DNA from: Chryseobacterium sp. CH21
GTDB lineage: Bacteria > Bacteroidota > Bacteroidia > Flavobacteriales > Weeksellaceae
NCBI RefSeq assembly: GCF_004119445.1
Contig: NZ_QICI01000051.1
Span: 1 to 64,000, forward strand
Direction: 5' to 3'
DNA length: 64,000 nucleotides
This document shows, one piece after another, positions 17,698-26,640 of this stretch (position 1 is the first letter of the stretch; every line of letters begins with the position of its first letter). A model generated the notes under the pieces. The model worked only from the letters and a program-made list of their open reading frames with translations. It did not search any database and was not told where the DNA came from. A program made the position numbers and the translations under genes.

Positions 17698-18249
17698 TGT
17701 TTAGCAATAGAAGGAATGCAGCCTGAAAGCAGAAAAGAACTGCACAAAAATTACCATGACAATTATTATGGGTTTCCCATTCATGATGATAATGAGTTGT
17801 TTGGAAGATTAATTCTTGAAATCAACCAGGCAGGACTAAGCTGGGAAACAGTTCTGAAAAAAGAAAACAGCTTCAGAAAAGCATATGATGATTTTGATAT
17901 CCAAAAAATAGTAGCTTATACGGAAGAAGACCGCGAGAGATTGCTTAGTGATCCGGGAATTATCAGGAATAAACTAAAAGTAAATGCAGCGATTGAAAAT
18001 GCAAAAACCATTATTGAATTGCAGAAAGAATTCGGGTCATTTGAAAAATGGCTGGTACATCATCATCCAATGACTTTGCAGGAATGGATGAAGTTATTCA
18101 AAAAAACATTCAAATTCACGGGTGGAGAGATTGTCAACGAATTTCTTATGAGTACCGGATATTTAAAAGGAGCTCATCATGAAACCTGTCCGATACACTC
18201 AAAAGTATTGGCCGAAAAACCTTTGTGGAAGGAGAAAATAGCTAAATAA
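17689..18249 (+). CDS. tag: DNA-3-methyladenine glycosylase I
   Basis: Removes 3-methyladenine from alkylated DNA, starting base-excision repair. 186 residues match the family. The zinc-binding ligands of E. coli Tag are recognisable: C4, the His in NYHDNYYGFP, and the C-terminal HHETCP. Substrate-pocket segments are ELFGRLILEINQAGLSWETVL and a helix-hairpin region (KEFGSFEKWL). The start ATG is in the duplicated segment, preceded by ACCTTG, a weak -7-like word. A large inverted repeat follows. Confidence 0.93.
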   Translation: MSYCLAIEGMQPESRKELHKNYHDNYYGFPIHDDNELFGRLILEINQAGLSWETVLKKENSFRKAYDDFDIQKIVAYTEEDRERLLSDPGIIRNKLKVNAAIENAKTIIELQKEFGSFEKWLVHHHPMTLQEWMKLFKKTFKFTGGEIVNEFLMSTGYLKGAHHETCPIHSKVLAEKPLWKEKIAK

Positions 18250-18258
18250 TAAACTGAA

Positions 18259-18323
18259 ATTCCTACGGAATGACACAGTATGTGCTTAATGTCAAACACT
18301 TCTATTTGTCATTCCGCAGGAAT
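18259..18323. repeat. long inverted repeat, REP/terminator-like
   Basis: Arms ATTCCTACGGAATGACA (18259-18275) and TGTCATTCCGCAGGAAT (18307-18323) pair over 17 bases with one G-T. They surround a 31-base loop between two convergent genes. It could serve as a bidirectional terminator. Confidence 0.7.
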
Positions 18324-18370
18324 CTAAACTCTTTAGTTTCTCTTTGAAGCTTTTTCAGCAGTTCTTTTAT

Positions 18371-18880
18371 TTATTTCATACTTCTTACAGAAACATCCGG
18401 TTTTTCACCTTGCGGGACAATGAAAATAGCATTATCACTGATGATATCCCCTGGATCAAAATAATAACTGCCGGTTACAGGAATCGTACTGGTGATGAAT
18501 TTTCCAGACTTATCATAAGCAGAGTAGGTAACATTAATCATTTGGGCCTTCATTTTTAATTCTATCTTCTTAGAGGTCAGTCTGGCTCCGGTTGCATTAA
18601 TGCAGTCCAGTTCTACAAGGCTTATGTTGCTTACAATTTGTGGAAAGGCTGATAATCTGATGTTGAATGTTTTATCTGAAGTATTTTTTACGGATGCAGA
18701 AACTTTATATCGGTCATAGGATTTTCCACCGGATTCTACACTTTCTTTATTGAGGATATTGAAGGTAACAGCCATTCCATTGATGTCGACTGTCTGGCCG
18801 TCAGAAATTTTTTGTGCATGCATATTTATTCCTAAAAAGATAAATGTAGGTAACAATAATAAAGAGGTCAGGTTTTTCAT
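18371..18880 (-). CDS. secreted hypothetical protein
   Basis: 169 residues with a signal peptide (MKNLTSLLLLPTFIFLGINMHAQ). The mature domain is beta-rich and Ig-like in appearance (FNILNKESV, YKVSASVKNTSDKTFNIRLSAF, YYFDPGDIISDNAIFIV). The pattern is reminiscent of domains describing 'free of' and 'bound' secreted ligands, but I cannot name a family. It is monocistronic, convergent with tag. Confidence 0.6.
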   Translation of the reverse strand: MKNLTSLLLLPTFIFLGINMHAQKISDGQTVDINGMAVTFNILNKESVESGGKSYDRYKVSASVKNTSDKTFNIRLSAFPQIVSNISLVELDCINATGARLTSKKIELKMKAQMINVTYSAYDKSGKFITSTIPVTGSYYFDPGDIISDNAIFIVPQGEKPDVSVRSMK

Positions 18881-18949
18881 AGTATTGGTTTATGTACTTA
18901 AAGATAACTATTTTTACATAAAACAACACAACGTAGAATTTTTTTAATT

Positions 18950-19330
18950 TTAATTTTTCTCTATCTTATTGTTTTTCATCAATTCTTGATGCTCCTTACC
19001 CCATTTTTCAAACTCCAGAATAATGGGTTTCAGTTTGTAGCCTATTTCCGTAAGCTCATATTCTACCCGTGGCGGAACTTCTGCGTATACCGTTCTGGTA
19101 ATAATTTTGTCTTCTTCTAATCTGCGAAGTTGAAGCGTAAGCATTCTTTCGGTAATATTCTGAAGCTTTTTTCGAAGTTCTCCGAATCGCATTTTTCCAT
19201 TGATTAAATAACAACAGATAGCCAATGCCCATTGCCCTCCGATCGTGTTGGAAGCATAGATTTCCGGACATTCATCAGCAAGCGCTTTTTTATTGGCAAA
19301 ATTGGTTGAAGTTTCCTTTATTTTAGTCAT
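18950..19330 (-). CDS. HxlR family winged-helix transcriptional regulator
   Basis: 126 residues with the HxlR layout: an N-terminal Cys (DECPEIYA), then GGQWALAICCYLINGKMRFGELRKKL, ITERMLTLQLRRLEEDKIITRTVYAEVPPRVEYELTEIG (quoted in parts). Members often sense quinones or aldehydes through the conserved N-terminal Cys and control adjacent redox enzymes. It is divergent from a flavodoxin-fold oxidoreductase with a shared 91-base region containing an inverted repeat, so it probably represses that gene. Confidence 0.9.
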   Translation of the reverse strand: MTKIKETSTNFANKKALADECPEIYASNTIGGQWALAICCYLINGKMRFGELRKKLQNITERMLTLQLRRLEEDKIITRTVYAEVPPRVEYELTEIGYKLKPIILEFEKWGKEHQELMKNNKIEKN

Positions 19331-19331
19331 T

Positions 19332-19402
19332 ACTTACATTTTTCATAGTACCATACAATAGGTTGCTAATGTACGAAATGTAAGTTATGTATTGTAAATT
19401 TG
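19332..19402 (+). promoter_or_regulatory. divergent promoter region with HxlR operator candidate
   Basis: Inverted repeat ACTTACATTT (19332-19341) / AAATGTAAGT (19376-19385). The second arm lies just upstream of a -7 element TAAATTTG (19395-19402) that serves the oxidoreductase gene at 19422. Confidence 0.6.
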
Positions 19403-19421
19403 TAGTAGAAATTTAAACATA

Positions 19422-19952
19422 ATGAAGACCTTAGTAATTGTTACACACCCAGATATTGAAAAATCTGTGATCAATAAAAAATGGATTGACGAATTAAAAA
19501 AATCTCCTGAAAAATATACTGTTCATCAACTGTACGAAGCTTATCCGGATGGAAAAATTAATGTAGCTGAAGAACAGAAACTGATGGAATCTTATGATAA
19601 AATAGTATTTCAGTTTCCTTTTTACTGGTTCAGCAGTCCGCCACTTTTAAAACAGTGGCTGGATGAGGTGATTTTGTATGGTTGGGCATATGGAAGTACC
19701 AGTGGATTTAAGCTTGCTGGAAAGAAAATGGCACTGGCCGTTACAGCAGGTATAGATGAAGAAGCCTATACTGCATCCGGAGTATATAAATACACCATGA
19801 ATGAACTTTTCAGACCTTACGAACTGACTTTTGATTATATAAAAGCAGATTATAAGGAACCTTTCGTTTACTATGGGATTGAAAGAAATCCTTCTGATGA
19901 ATGGATCAACAGAAGTGTCCCAATGTATCTGGAGTTTTTGGATAATTTATAA
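19422..19952 (+). CDS. NAD(P)H-dependent oxidoreductase, flavodoxin-like fold (KefF/MdaB type)
   Basis: FMN/FAD quinone or nitro reductase. The 176-residue protein has THPDIEKSVINKKW at the phosphate-binding loop, FQFPFYWFSSPPLLKQWLDEV (family hallmark, seen as FPFYW..PP.LK.W.D.V) and LAVTAGIDEEAY. Divergent from the HxlR regulator with an operator candidate in its promoter, the standard pairing for electrophile-inducible quinone reductases. It ends in a hairpin shared with the convergent gene. Confidence 0.9.
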   Translation: MKTLVIVTHPDIEKSVINKKWIDELKKSPEKYTVHQLYEAYPDGKINVAEEQKLMESYDKIVFQFPFYWFSSPPLLKQWLDEVILYGWAYGSTSGFKLAGKKMALAVTAGIDEEAYTASGVYKYTMNELFRPYELTFDYIKADYKEPFVYYGIERNPSDEWINRSVPMYLEFLDNL

Positions 19953-19959
19953 TCATATG

Positions 19960-20003
19960 AAAAGTAAGTTGAACTTTCATTTTTGTGAGTTCAGCTTACT
20001 TTT
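19960..20003. terminator. bidirectional terminator
   Basis: 15-bp stem AAAAGTAAGTTGAAC (19960-19974) / GTTCAGCTTACTTTT (19989-20003), with A and T tracts giving a terminator on both strands. It includes the stop codon of the minus-strand gene at 19996. Confidence 0.7.
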
Positions 20004-20409
20004 GAATGTATTCAAATGGCTCGACATTCCAGTCCTGCACATATTTCTTTATGGTGTTACTATCAATATTAAAGGGAATATCCTGATATTTCCAGCCATT
20101 TTCTGGGATTTTTAAATCTATGAGATAGTTTTCAATAGAATAGATATCAAGTATTGTCGAATTATCAGATTTTATGGAATCAAAAATGATAAGGAATTGA
20201 TCTCCTTTCTGGTAAGAGACGTTAGCCGTTTTAGAGTAGTTAATACCATTAACATGATATTTGTAATCTATTCCTACTCCATTATTATTTTTGTGATGCC
20301 AGTCTGATATGGCTTCTCCAACAGTATATTTAGGTCTTTTAAGCAGATCATTAATCCCTAAATTAGCACTAATTAACCAGAATATAATCAGTCCTAAAGT
20401 GAGTATCAA
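19996..20409 (-). CDS. membrane-anchored hypothetical protein (DUF3592-like pattern)
   Basis: An N-terminal transmembrane helix (LTLGLIIFWLISANLG) is followed by a beta-rich domain. Its spacing GIDYKYHVNGINYSKTANVSYQKGDQFLIIFD resembles DUF3592-type proteins. The only start in the marked range is TTG at 20409, inside the helix. The frame stays open about 15 codons upstream (to about 20454) through IKKFISEKFHIILL with no ATG, so a non-AUG start or a mutated start is likely. Third gene of a three-gene minus-strand cassette. Confidence 0.5.
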   Translation of the reverse strand: MILTLGLIIFWLISANLGINDLLKRPKYTVGEAISDWHHKNNNGVGIDYKYHVNGINYSKTANVSYQKGDQFLIIFDSIKSDNSTILDIYSIENYLIDLKIPENGWKYQDIPFNIDSNTIKKYVQDWNVEPFEYIQK

Positions 20410-20465
20410 AAGAATAATATGAAATTTTTCAGAGATAAATTTTTTTATATCTGATTAATGTTTTT

Positions 20466-20690
20466 TTATTGGATTTTTCTGAATTTACAAACTGTTCCTA
20501 CTATGATTAAAAATATTCCTATGATTAGAAAAGGAAGCCATAAAGTAAAAGAAATTTCACCTAGTTTAATAACAATTTTAGGATAATCTCCTCTTGCTGT
20601 AAATAATCCTACCGATATAAAAAACATTATAATAGAGAGGGAAACTATTGATAACCCAATAAAAAAAATATATTTGTAAGCAGACTTCAT
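20466..20690 (-). CDS. small two-helix membrane protein
   Basis: 74 residues, two transmembrane segments (YIFFIGLSIVSLSIIMFFISVG and WLPFLIIGIFLIIVGTV) joined by a charged loop, ending in a basic tail. Its ATG directly follows the TAA of the DUF2199 gene (TAAATG), indicating coupled translation. Function unknown. Confidence 0.6.
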   Translation of the reverse strand: MKSAYKYIFFIGLSIVSLSIIMFFISVGLFTARGDYPKIVIKLGEISFTLWLPFLIIGIFLIIVGTVCKFRKIQ

Positions 20691-21190
20691 TTATTCTTTA
20701 TTTAAAACCCTGTTAATTCTCTTCTCTGCTTCCTCCTTTGTAATTCCATTATGAAAGTCATGTACAAATGGATGTTCATAGCTTTCATGAGGATAAACGA
20801 AAGGTCGTCCGATAGAATTATTTACTATCACTGTTGTAGGAACACTTTCCTCAAAATCATAATCCGGAAGATAGGTAGAAAGCCATCCGAAATATTCTGC
20901 TTCAAATTCTTTATTGTCATAGTTTTCAACATATTCGTTGAAATTTTTTTCACTTAGAGAAACCCAGATTCCGTATTCCAGATCTCTGCAGTCATCAGTA
21001 ACTTCCTGTACAAGAACAGCCCGGATAAATCTGTGGGTATTTTCAGGATCTTTTACGGTGCATAAATCTGAGTGAGTTCAGCATTCTTTAGTTCTTCTTC
21101 TGATAGACAGTAATAGAAATAGGGAGCATTATAGGCAATCGCAGGCCAGTCTTCTTTTTCTTCTCCACAGCATTGGCAGATATATTTCAT
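20691..21190 (-). pseudogene. DUF2199 domain protein, frameshifted
   Basis: From the ATG at 21190 the protein begins with a CxxC pair (YICQCCGEE) as in DUF2199. It runs to LKNAEL, where the frame breaks at about 21070-21085. In another frame it continues SDLCTVKDPENTHRFIRAVL and GIWVSLSEKNFNEY to a stop at 20691. A single missing base (not in a long homopolymer) restores 166 residues. The function of DUF2199 is unknown. It leads a tightly packed cassette with two membrane proteins. Confidence 0.75.
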
Positions 21191-21236
21191 ACTATTGTTT
21201 TATTTATAATGTTGGTCAATTTAACAGATATAATCC

Positions 21237-22823
21237 TTACCCCACCGTAGGCGTGTCCTCTTCTTTCAGTATTTTTTTCTCCTTCATCGTAAGCATCATT
21301 CTTTCATATTTGTACTTTTCCCAGCTGAAAGTGTTGAGAAAATCAAGCGCAGCCTGAAAACCCCTGTTGAAAAGTTCTTCTTTTTCTTCCTTTTTCATAA
21401 AGAAATTCAGCCAGCTGCTGGTACCACAGTTCACAGTCTGTATACTGTATAGTTTATAGAAAGTATGCTTGGTAAGAAATGTTTTATCATTAAACCCTTT
21501 TAAAGTACTGATGATGTTTCCGGCATAGCTGAAAGGGCTTTTAAGGATATCCTGACTGGTTTTTCCTCTTTCAGAAAGAATGGCAGAATCACTGGTCAGC
21601 TGTACTCCGAAAAGAGGCATTCTCGGATAAAAAACTTCATCCGCATGAAACAGATCAATAGGAAAGTTGGAAATACTCCCTCCATCAATGAAAACTCCTG
21701 CGGGATTGATGTCTTCAGGCTTCGTATTCATCCAGTACCTCCATGCATACTTTACGGAATCATCATCCCTGTTAATTTGTTTCTGAAATGGCTCAAAGAA
21801 AAAAGGAACGGCCATAGAAGCCCTCACAAATTCGGCAGGACTGATGTGTTTCAGCTCTTCTTCAGACCAGTAAAGATTAGCCATTGTAGGAAGTTCTACC
21901 TTAATTTTAGCATTGATGTCGGTCGTAATGACAACATATTCAGATGTAAGAAGGTAGAACGGATTGTTTTTATAATAATCGTTATTGACAGCACTGTCAT
22001 AGAAAATTCTATAACGGGTCTGGTCAATATGTTTCTGGTTTTTAATTTTAATCTTTTCGATGCTTTGCAAAGCCATCATATAATATTCTTGCCCATTTCC
22101 ATACCGGTAGTTAAGGTTGAGATCCTGTTCCTTTTGGATGAATTTTTCATTGAGATGGGCAACTGTGTTTATTCCAAAACGTTCCAGTGCATTTTGCATG
22201 GTGTTCTGAAAAGCATTTCCCGGATTCAGTCCGCTGTTTTCTTTTCTAAAATTATTGTACAGCTTTTGAATACAGAAAAAGAGAATGACAGCTGGAACCA
22301 GGGGAATCAGAAACATCAGTTTAGCATTCAGGATCGTTGTTGAAGGAGCCAAAAACGGAATGCTGATCAGAATAATAAAAAGAATGGCAGCAATAACTGC
22401 ATTGATTTTAAAGAAATCCTTGTTGTTAAGCATAGCATGGAGGGTAGTTTTTACATACGTTTTCCCATCCATAAAATCTGCAAAATTCCAGCTGAAAAGA
22501 ATATCCTTGATCAGTTCACTTTTAGCTTCCTCTTTAGTTTTACACGCAGCGATCAGCATCGTATTAATCGCTCCGGCACTTGTTCCGGCAACTTTCAGAA
22601 AGCGGATTCCAAATATTTCCAATCCGTAAAGATAGCCTACCAATGCACTTCCCCAAACGCCGCCGCCTTCCTGTACAAATTCTACATACTGATTTCCATA
22701 CTGATCCAGAAGATCAGAGAACTCCTTAGCAGAAATATTCTCGTGAAAGGCAATCAGTTTATCTTTGGATGCCTGTGAAAGAGAAGAATCCTCCAAAATT
22801 GTGTTGAGGTTTTCAGTAGTCAT
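21237..22823 (-). CDS. patatin-like phospholipase with two internal membrane segments
   Basis: Lipid acyl hydrolase using a Ser-Asp dyad. The oxyanion loop GGGVWG (residues 53-58) and nucleophile S82 in GTSAG are present, with the catalytic Asp in DGGSISNFP near residue 390. Unusually, two hydrophobic segments (about 137-160 and 168-184) interrupt the patatin domain, suggesting membrane association. 528 residues. The gene stands alone between the DUF2199 cassette and corA. The substrate is unknown; bacterial patatins act on phospholipids. Confidence 0.87.
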   Translation of the reverse strand: MTTENLNTILEDSSLSQASKDKLIAFHENISAKEFSDLLDQYGNQYVEFVQEGGGVWGSALVGYLYGLEIFGIRFLKVAGTSAGAINTMLIAACKTKEEAKSELIKDILFSWNFADFMDGKTYVKTTLHAMLNNKDFFKINAVIAAILFIILISIPFLAPSTTILNAKLMFLIPLVPAVILFFCIQKLYNNFRKENSGLNPGNAFQNTMQNALERFGINTVAHLNEKFIQKEQDLNLNYRYGNGQEYYMMALQSIEKIKIKNQKHIDQTRYRIFYDSAVNNDYYKNNPFYLLTSEYVVITTDINAKIKVELPTMANLYWSEEELKHISPAEFVRASMAVPFFFEPFQKQINRDDDSVKYAWRYWMNTKPEDINPAGVFIDGGSISNFPIDLFHADEVFYPRMPLFGVQLTSDSAILSERGKTSQDILKSPFSYAGNIISTLKGFNDKTFLTKHTFYKLYSIQTVNCGTSSWLNFFMKKEEKEELFNRGFQAALDFLNTFSWEKYKYERMMLTMKEKKILKEEDTPTVG

Positions 22824-22983
22824 GGTATTTTGTTTTGATGGTGTATCGTCATTGCAAACTGGGGTTGAAGCTATCTCTAATCTAGAATATTCTACCAGTT
22901 TATATGGTATCGAAGATAAAATCTTTGCACCTTAAAATCTCAGGTCATTTAGTATTCTTATGAACCTTTGCGTTCAGAAAAAA

Positions 22984-23883
22984 TTACCACTGTCTGCGTC
23001 TTACATAGATAAATGTACTAATCACAACGGTAGCCATTGCTCCCAACGTTATAAAATATCCATATTTATGATGAAGCTCCGGCATATTATCGAAATTCAT
23101 TCCGTAAACTCCGGCAATAAAAGTAATTGGTAAGAAATAAACCGAGTAGATCGCCAAAACCTTCATGACCTGGTTCGCCTTTTGATCCGAAAGAGCCAGA
23201 AACATAGATATAAGGTTGGTAATCTGAATATTTAAATGATCAAAATCCGCCACTACATCCTTATGCTTATCCTTCAGATCGACAATTTCGGAGTCCTGAA
23301 GATTGAGTAATTTAAACTTATCAATTGCATCTGTAGAAATGATAAGCACTCTTGAATTCAAACCGGATTTTCGCTTCAGCTTGTAAAGACGTCTGATCTG
23401 GCTTGTATGATTAGTATTTTTAAGGAAAATTTCGTTTTCTATATTATCCATCGTTTCAAACAGACTCAAAGATTCATCATCAAAACTTTTCATAATCAAT
23501 ATCGCAATTTTCAGCATGATTTGCTGTGGAGTAAGATCTTCCTGAATCAATGAAATCTGCTTCTTGGTCTCAGAAATACTTCTTGTTTTCATCCTGTGAA
23601 TAGTGATAATAGTATTCTCTACCAGGAAAATTCCGATCTTGGTACTGATATCACTGATCGTATTGAGATTCTTTCTCTCCAGCTCCGTACTTTCACGAAG
23701 GAGAAAGAATTTTACATTTCCGTCTTCTTCATATTTGGGAAGGTGATTGGGATCCATGGTATCTTCCAGAAGGAGATTGTTGATTTCATATCTTTCATGA
23801 AGAAATTTCAGGTCTTCTGCAGTAGGAGCCTCTACATCTACCCATTCACACTGGGAGGTTCTGTATATCGTATCAATTGGCAT
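22984..23883 (-). CDS. corA: CorA family magnesium/cobalt transporter
   Basis: Pentameric divalent-cation channel. The 299-residue protein has the large N-terminal cytoplasmic domain, the long stalk helix (DHLNIQITNLISMFLALSDQKANQVMKVLAIYS, part) and two C-terminal membrane helices. The signature YGMNF (G261-M262-N263) sits between them, and basic residues (YVRRRQW) end the protein. Single gene, divergent from fabH. Whether it prefers Mg, Co or Zn cannot be told. Confidence 0.9.
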   Translation of the reverse strand: MPIDTIYRTSQCEWVDVEAPTAEDLKFLHERYEINNLLLEDTMDPNHLPKYEEDGNVKFFLLRESTELERKNLNTISDISTKIGIFLVENTIITIHRMKTRSISETKKQISLIQEDLTPQQIMLKIAILIMKSFDDESLSLFETMDNIENEIFLKNTNHTSQIRRLYKLKRKSGLNSRVLIISTDAIDKFKLLNLQDSEIVDLKDKHKDVVADFDHLNIQITNLISMFLALSDQKANQVMKVLAIYSVYFLPITFIAGVYGMNFDNMPELHHKYGYFITLGAMATVVISTFIYVRRRQW

Positions 23884-23930
23884 AAAGTAAAAATACTAAT
23901 ATTTTGAAAAAGTATGTGTTAAATAAGTTT

Positions 23931-23938
23931 TATCTTTG
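23931..23938 (+). promoter_or_regulatory. -7 promoter element TATCTTTG for the KAS III gene
   Basis: Exact consensus 18 bases before the ATG at 23957. A TTTG at 23903-23906 is 24 bases away, longer than ideal. Confidence 0.5.
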
Positions 23939-23956
23939 CCAAAATTAAAAAACTAT

Positions 23957-24979
23957 ATGATTAAAAGTACCATAAAAGGGATAGGATTTTATGTTCCCGA
24001 TAACGTTGTTACCAATGATGATTTATCAAAACTAATGGCTACCAATGACGAATGGATTACGGAAAGAACAGGTATCAAGGAAAGAAGACACAGAAAAAAC
24101 AGAAACGATTCTCAGGAAACCAGCGCTTATTTAGGTTTTAAAGCCGCAGAAAAAGCGATTCAAAATGCTGGTCTTACTTCAAAAGATATAGATTATATTG
24201 TTTTCGCAACCTTATCACCGGATTATTATTTTCCTGGTTGTGGCGTACTGCTTCAGGATATGCTGGGTTGTGATACAATCGGAGCATTAGATGTGAGAAA
24301 TCAGTGTTCAGGATTTGTATATTCTATGAGTGTGGCTAATGCATTTATCAAGTCAGGAACTTATAAAAATATTCTTGTGGTAGGGGCTGAAATTCATTCT
24401 TTCGGATTGGATTTTTCTGATGAAGGAAGAGGTGTTTCTGTCATTTTCGGTGATGGAGCAGGAGCGGTTGTTCTTTCTGCCTCAGAAGATGAAAATGCAG
24501 GAGATATTTTAGCTGTGAATATGCATTCTGAAGGAAAATATGCAGACGATCTTTGTACTCAGTTCCCTGGTTCAAAATTCGGATGGAGCGACAGGATGAG
24601 AAAAGATCCTGAAAACGTAACAAACAAGGAAGTATACCCAATCATGAACGGAAACTTTGTATTCAAGCATGCGGTAACAAGATTCCCGGAAACGATGATG
24701 GAAGCACTGAACAAAGCAGGAAAAACAATTGAAGATCTTGATATGTTTATTCCACATCAGGCGAACCTTAGAATTGCCCAATTTGTACAGGAAAAATTCG
24801 GATTACCGAACGAAAAAGTTTTCAATAATATTCAAAAATACGGAAATACTACAGCCGCTTCTATTCCCATTGCTTTAAGTGAGGCGATAGAACAAGGAAA
24901 GATTAAAAGGGGAGATTTGGTACTTCTTTCAGCTTTCGGAAGCGGATTTACGTGGGGAAGTGTTTTGTTTGAATATTAA
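23957..24979 (+). CDS. fabH: 3-oxoacyl-ACP synthase III (KAS III, FabH-like)
   Basis: Condenses an acyl-CoA with malonyl-ACP, normally to start fatty-acid synthesis. The catalytic triad is intact: C117 in NQCSGF, H267 in PHQAN and N297 in YGNTTAAS. The 340-residue protein starts at 23957 (MIKSTIKGIG). A TTG start at 23936 would lie inside the promoter box. The size and DEWITERTGI motif fit. Bacteroidota often carry several KAS III genes, so this may be a secondary paralogue rather than the housekeeping fabH. Confidence 0.85.
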   Translation: MIKSTIKGIGFYVPDNVVTNDDLSKLMATNDEWITERTGIKERRHRKNRNDSQETSAYLGFKAAEKAIQNAGLTSKDIDYIVFATLSPDYYFPGCGVLLQDMLGCDTIGALDVRNQCSGFVYSMSVANAFIKSGTYKNILVVGAEIHSFGLDFSDEGRGVSVIFGDGAGAVVLSASEDENAGDILAVNMHSEGKYADDLCTQFPGSKFGWSDRMRKDPENVTNKEVYPIMNGNFVFKHAVTRFPETMMEALNKAGKTIEDLDMFIPHQANLRIAQFVQEKFGLPNEKVFNNIQKYGNTTAASIPIALSEAIEQGKIKRGDLVLLSAFGSGFTWGSVLFEY

Positions 24980-25127
24980 TGAGCAAAAAAGGCAAGAACA
25001 GCTTATAGAAAATTAATAAGCCCCCCTTTTTCACTGATACGATAACTGAAGACGTGAAAATTCCCCTTTAATTGGGATGGAAGCAAAAATTCAAAAAAAT
25101 TTAACGGGGCGGTTCAAACATATAATA

Positions 25128-25162
25128 AAAACCCCGCAGAAACTTCAGCTCTGCGGGGTTTT
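25128..25162. terminator. bidirectional terminator
   Basis: Stem AAAACCCCGCAGA (25128-25140) / TCTGCGGGGTTTT (25150-25162) between convergent fabH and the thioredoxin gene. Confidence 0.85.
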
Positions 25163-25180
25163 ATTGTATTATAGCATCTA

Positions 25181-26340
25181 TTAAAGACTCTTCAACAGTT
25201 TTTCTGTATCAGAAGAATCCTGTCCAGTACTTTTTGCAAGCTCAATCGACTTTTCAGCCCACATTTTTGCATTTTTCTTATCACCTACTTTATTGTAAAG
25301 ATTGGCTAATGTATCCGTATTCGCAAAATTCTGGTCTTTTTTTACAGATTCCTGTGCCCAGGTAATGGCTTTTTCAAGAGAAGTTTTATTGCTTACATTT
25401 TCGAAGAAGTTCCATGCAAGAGAATTCAGTTCTTCAGAGCCTGCTGCAGAATAATCTTTGTAAAGATCAAGAATCAATTTTTCATACTCAGGAATATCTT
25501 TATTTTTTAAAGCTCTGTTGGCTTTCATTCTTTTTAGGATCTTATCAGCCTCTTCTTTGCTCAGAAATTTCTGAGTTTCAGCCATGAAATAGTTATCATC
25601 CCATTTTTTTGTATCAGGATTATAAGCTTTTTTAGAAACAGTGTTCAGCTTTATATTCTTATCGAACTTTTCGTACTTATCCTCTGGGAAAAATTTAACA
25701 ATATCTGCTTTTTTATCCTGGAAAATCTTGTATAAAGGGCTATCTGTAGTTTGTACCCCGGAAAGAAGCATTTGAATATCTTCCTGGTTTAAAGCTGTCT
25801 TCTGTTGAAAATAACGGTTCATCACTTTGCCTGCAAACTCAGCATCATTATACATGGTAAGCCCGGCAAGGTTCTTTAAAAACTCAGGATCTTTTTCTCC
25901 TTTTTCAAACTGCTGTTTCAAAGAAGTCAGTCTTTTGTTCGGATCTTCAGCATCTTTTGCAAACTGGATGAAGTCCTTTTCTTCAACATATCCTAACGTT
26001 CTGTGTACTGCTTCGCCATTTCCATCAATAAAAAGGTAAGTAGGGAATGCTTTTACATTATATTTCTTTGCAAGCTCAATTCCTTCTCCTTTTTCCATAT
26101 CAATTTTAGCATTGATAAAGTGAGAATTGTAGTAGTCTCCTACAGACTGAAGTGGGAAGATATTTTTCACCATCAGTTTACAAGGTCCACACCATGAAGC
26201 GTATGCGTCAATAAAGACCAGTTTTTTTTCTTTTTTTGCTTTCGCAAGGATCGATGCAAAGTTGCTGTCTTCAAATTTAATTCCCTGTGCCCATGCAAGG
26301 ACTCCTATAAAAATTGAGGAAAGTATGGCTATTTTTTCAT
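25181..26340 (-). pseudogene. secreted thioredoxin-fold/TPR protein, frameshifted in the start region
   Basis: A thioredoxin domain (DAYASWCGPCKLMV, C51 and C54 in the corrected numbering) is followed by a helical TPR-like C-terminal half (residues about 140-386). This suggests a periplasmic thiol-disulfide reductase or chaperone. The natural start is ATG at 26340 encoding MKKIAILSSIFIGVLAWAQ, but the A run after the ATG is A6 (26332-26337) and gives a TAG. With A7 the frame is 386 residues. The alternative start at 26395 lies upstream of a perfect -7 box and lacks a proper signal peptide. The identical string ATG-A7-TAGCCAT is intact at 49894. Confidence 0.8.
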
Positions 26341-26358
26341 AAAACTTTTTATTCCCTG

Positions 26359-26366
26359 CAAATGTA
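26359..26366 (-). promoter_or_regulatory. -7 promoter element TACATTTG for the thioredoxin/TPR gene
   Basis: CAAATGTA on the plus strand; TACATTTG on the minus strand, 18 bases before the ATG at 26340. It supports 26340 as the start. Confidence 0.6.
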
Positions 26367-26560
26367 ATAAATATGATGACACTTAAGTCGTTCATATTGA
26401 AAATAATTATAAGAGAACTTTAGTTTTAAAACACAGATAGGTTGATATGAAAGATAATCACATATTTTTTTAGTATAATTATTAAAATTAATGCAAATGG
26501 CTATTTTTGGTTAAATAGTTAAAATTCAATATAATATTTTAATAAAAAATAAAATATCAC

Positions 26561-26568
26561 TAATTTTG
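26561..26568 (+). promoter_or_regulatory. -7 promoter element TAATTTTG for the TPR-AraC gene
   Basis: Exact TAnnTTTG match, 31 bases before the first possible ATG (26599) and 73 before the preferred one (26641). Confidence 0.4.
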
Positions 26569-26640
26569 TAAAAAACAAAAAGACACTCAGCGAAAATAAT
26601 GATGAATTATTATAAAATAAAAATAATAATTTGTTTTTCT

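Noticed and set aside
21645..22343. Plus-strand 232-codon frame
   Set aside because: Antisense to the patatin gene, whose GTSAG and DGG motifs are intact; no independent features.
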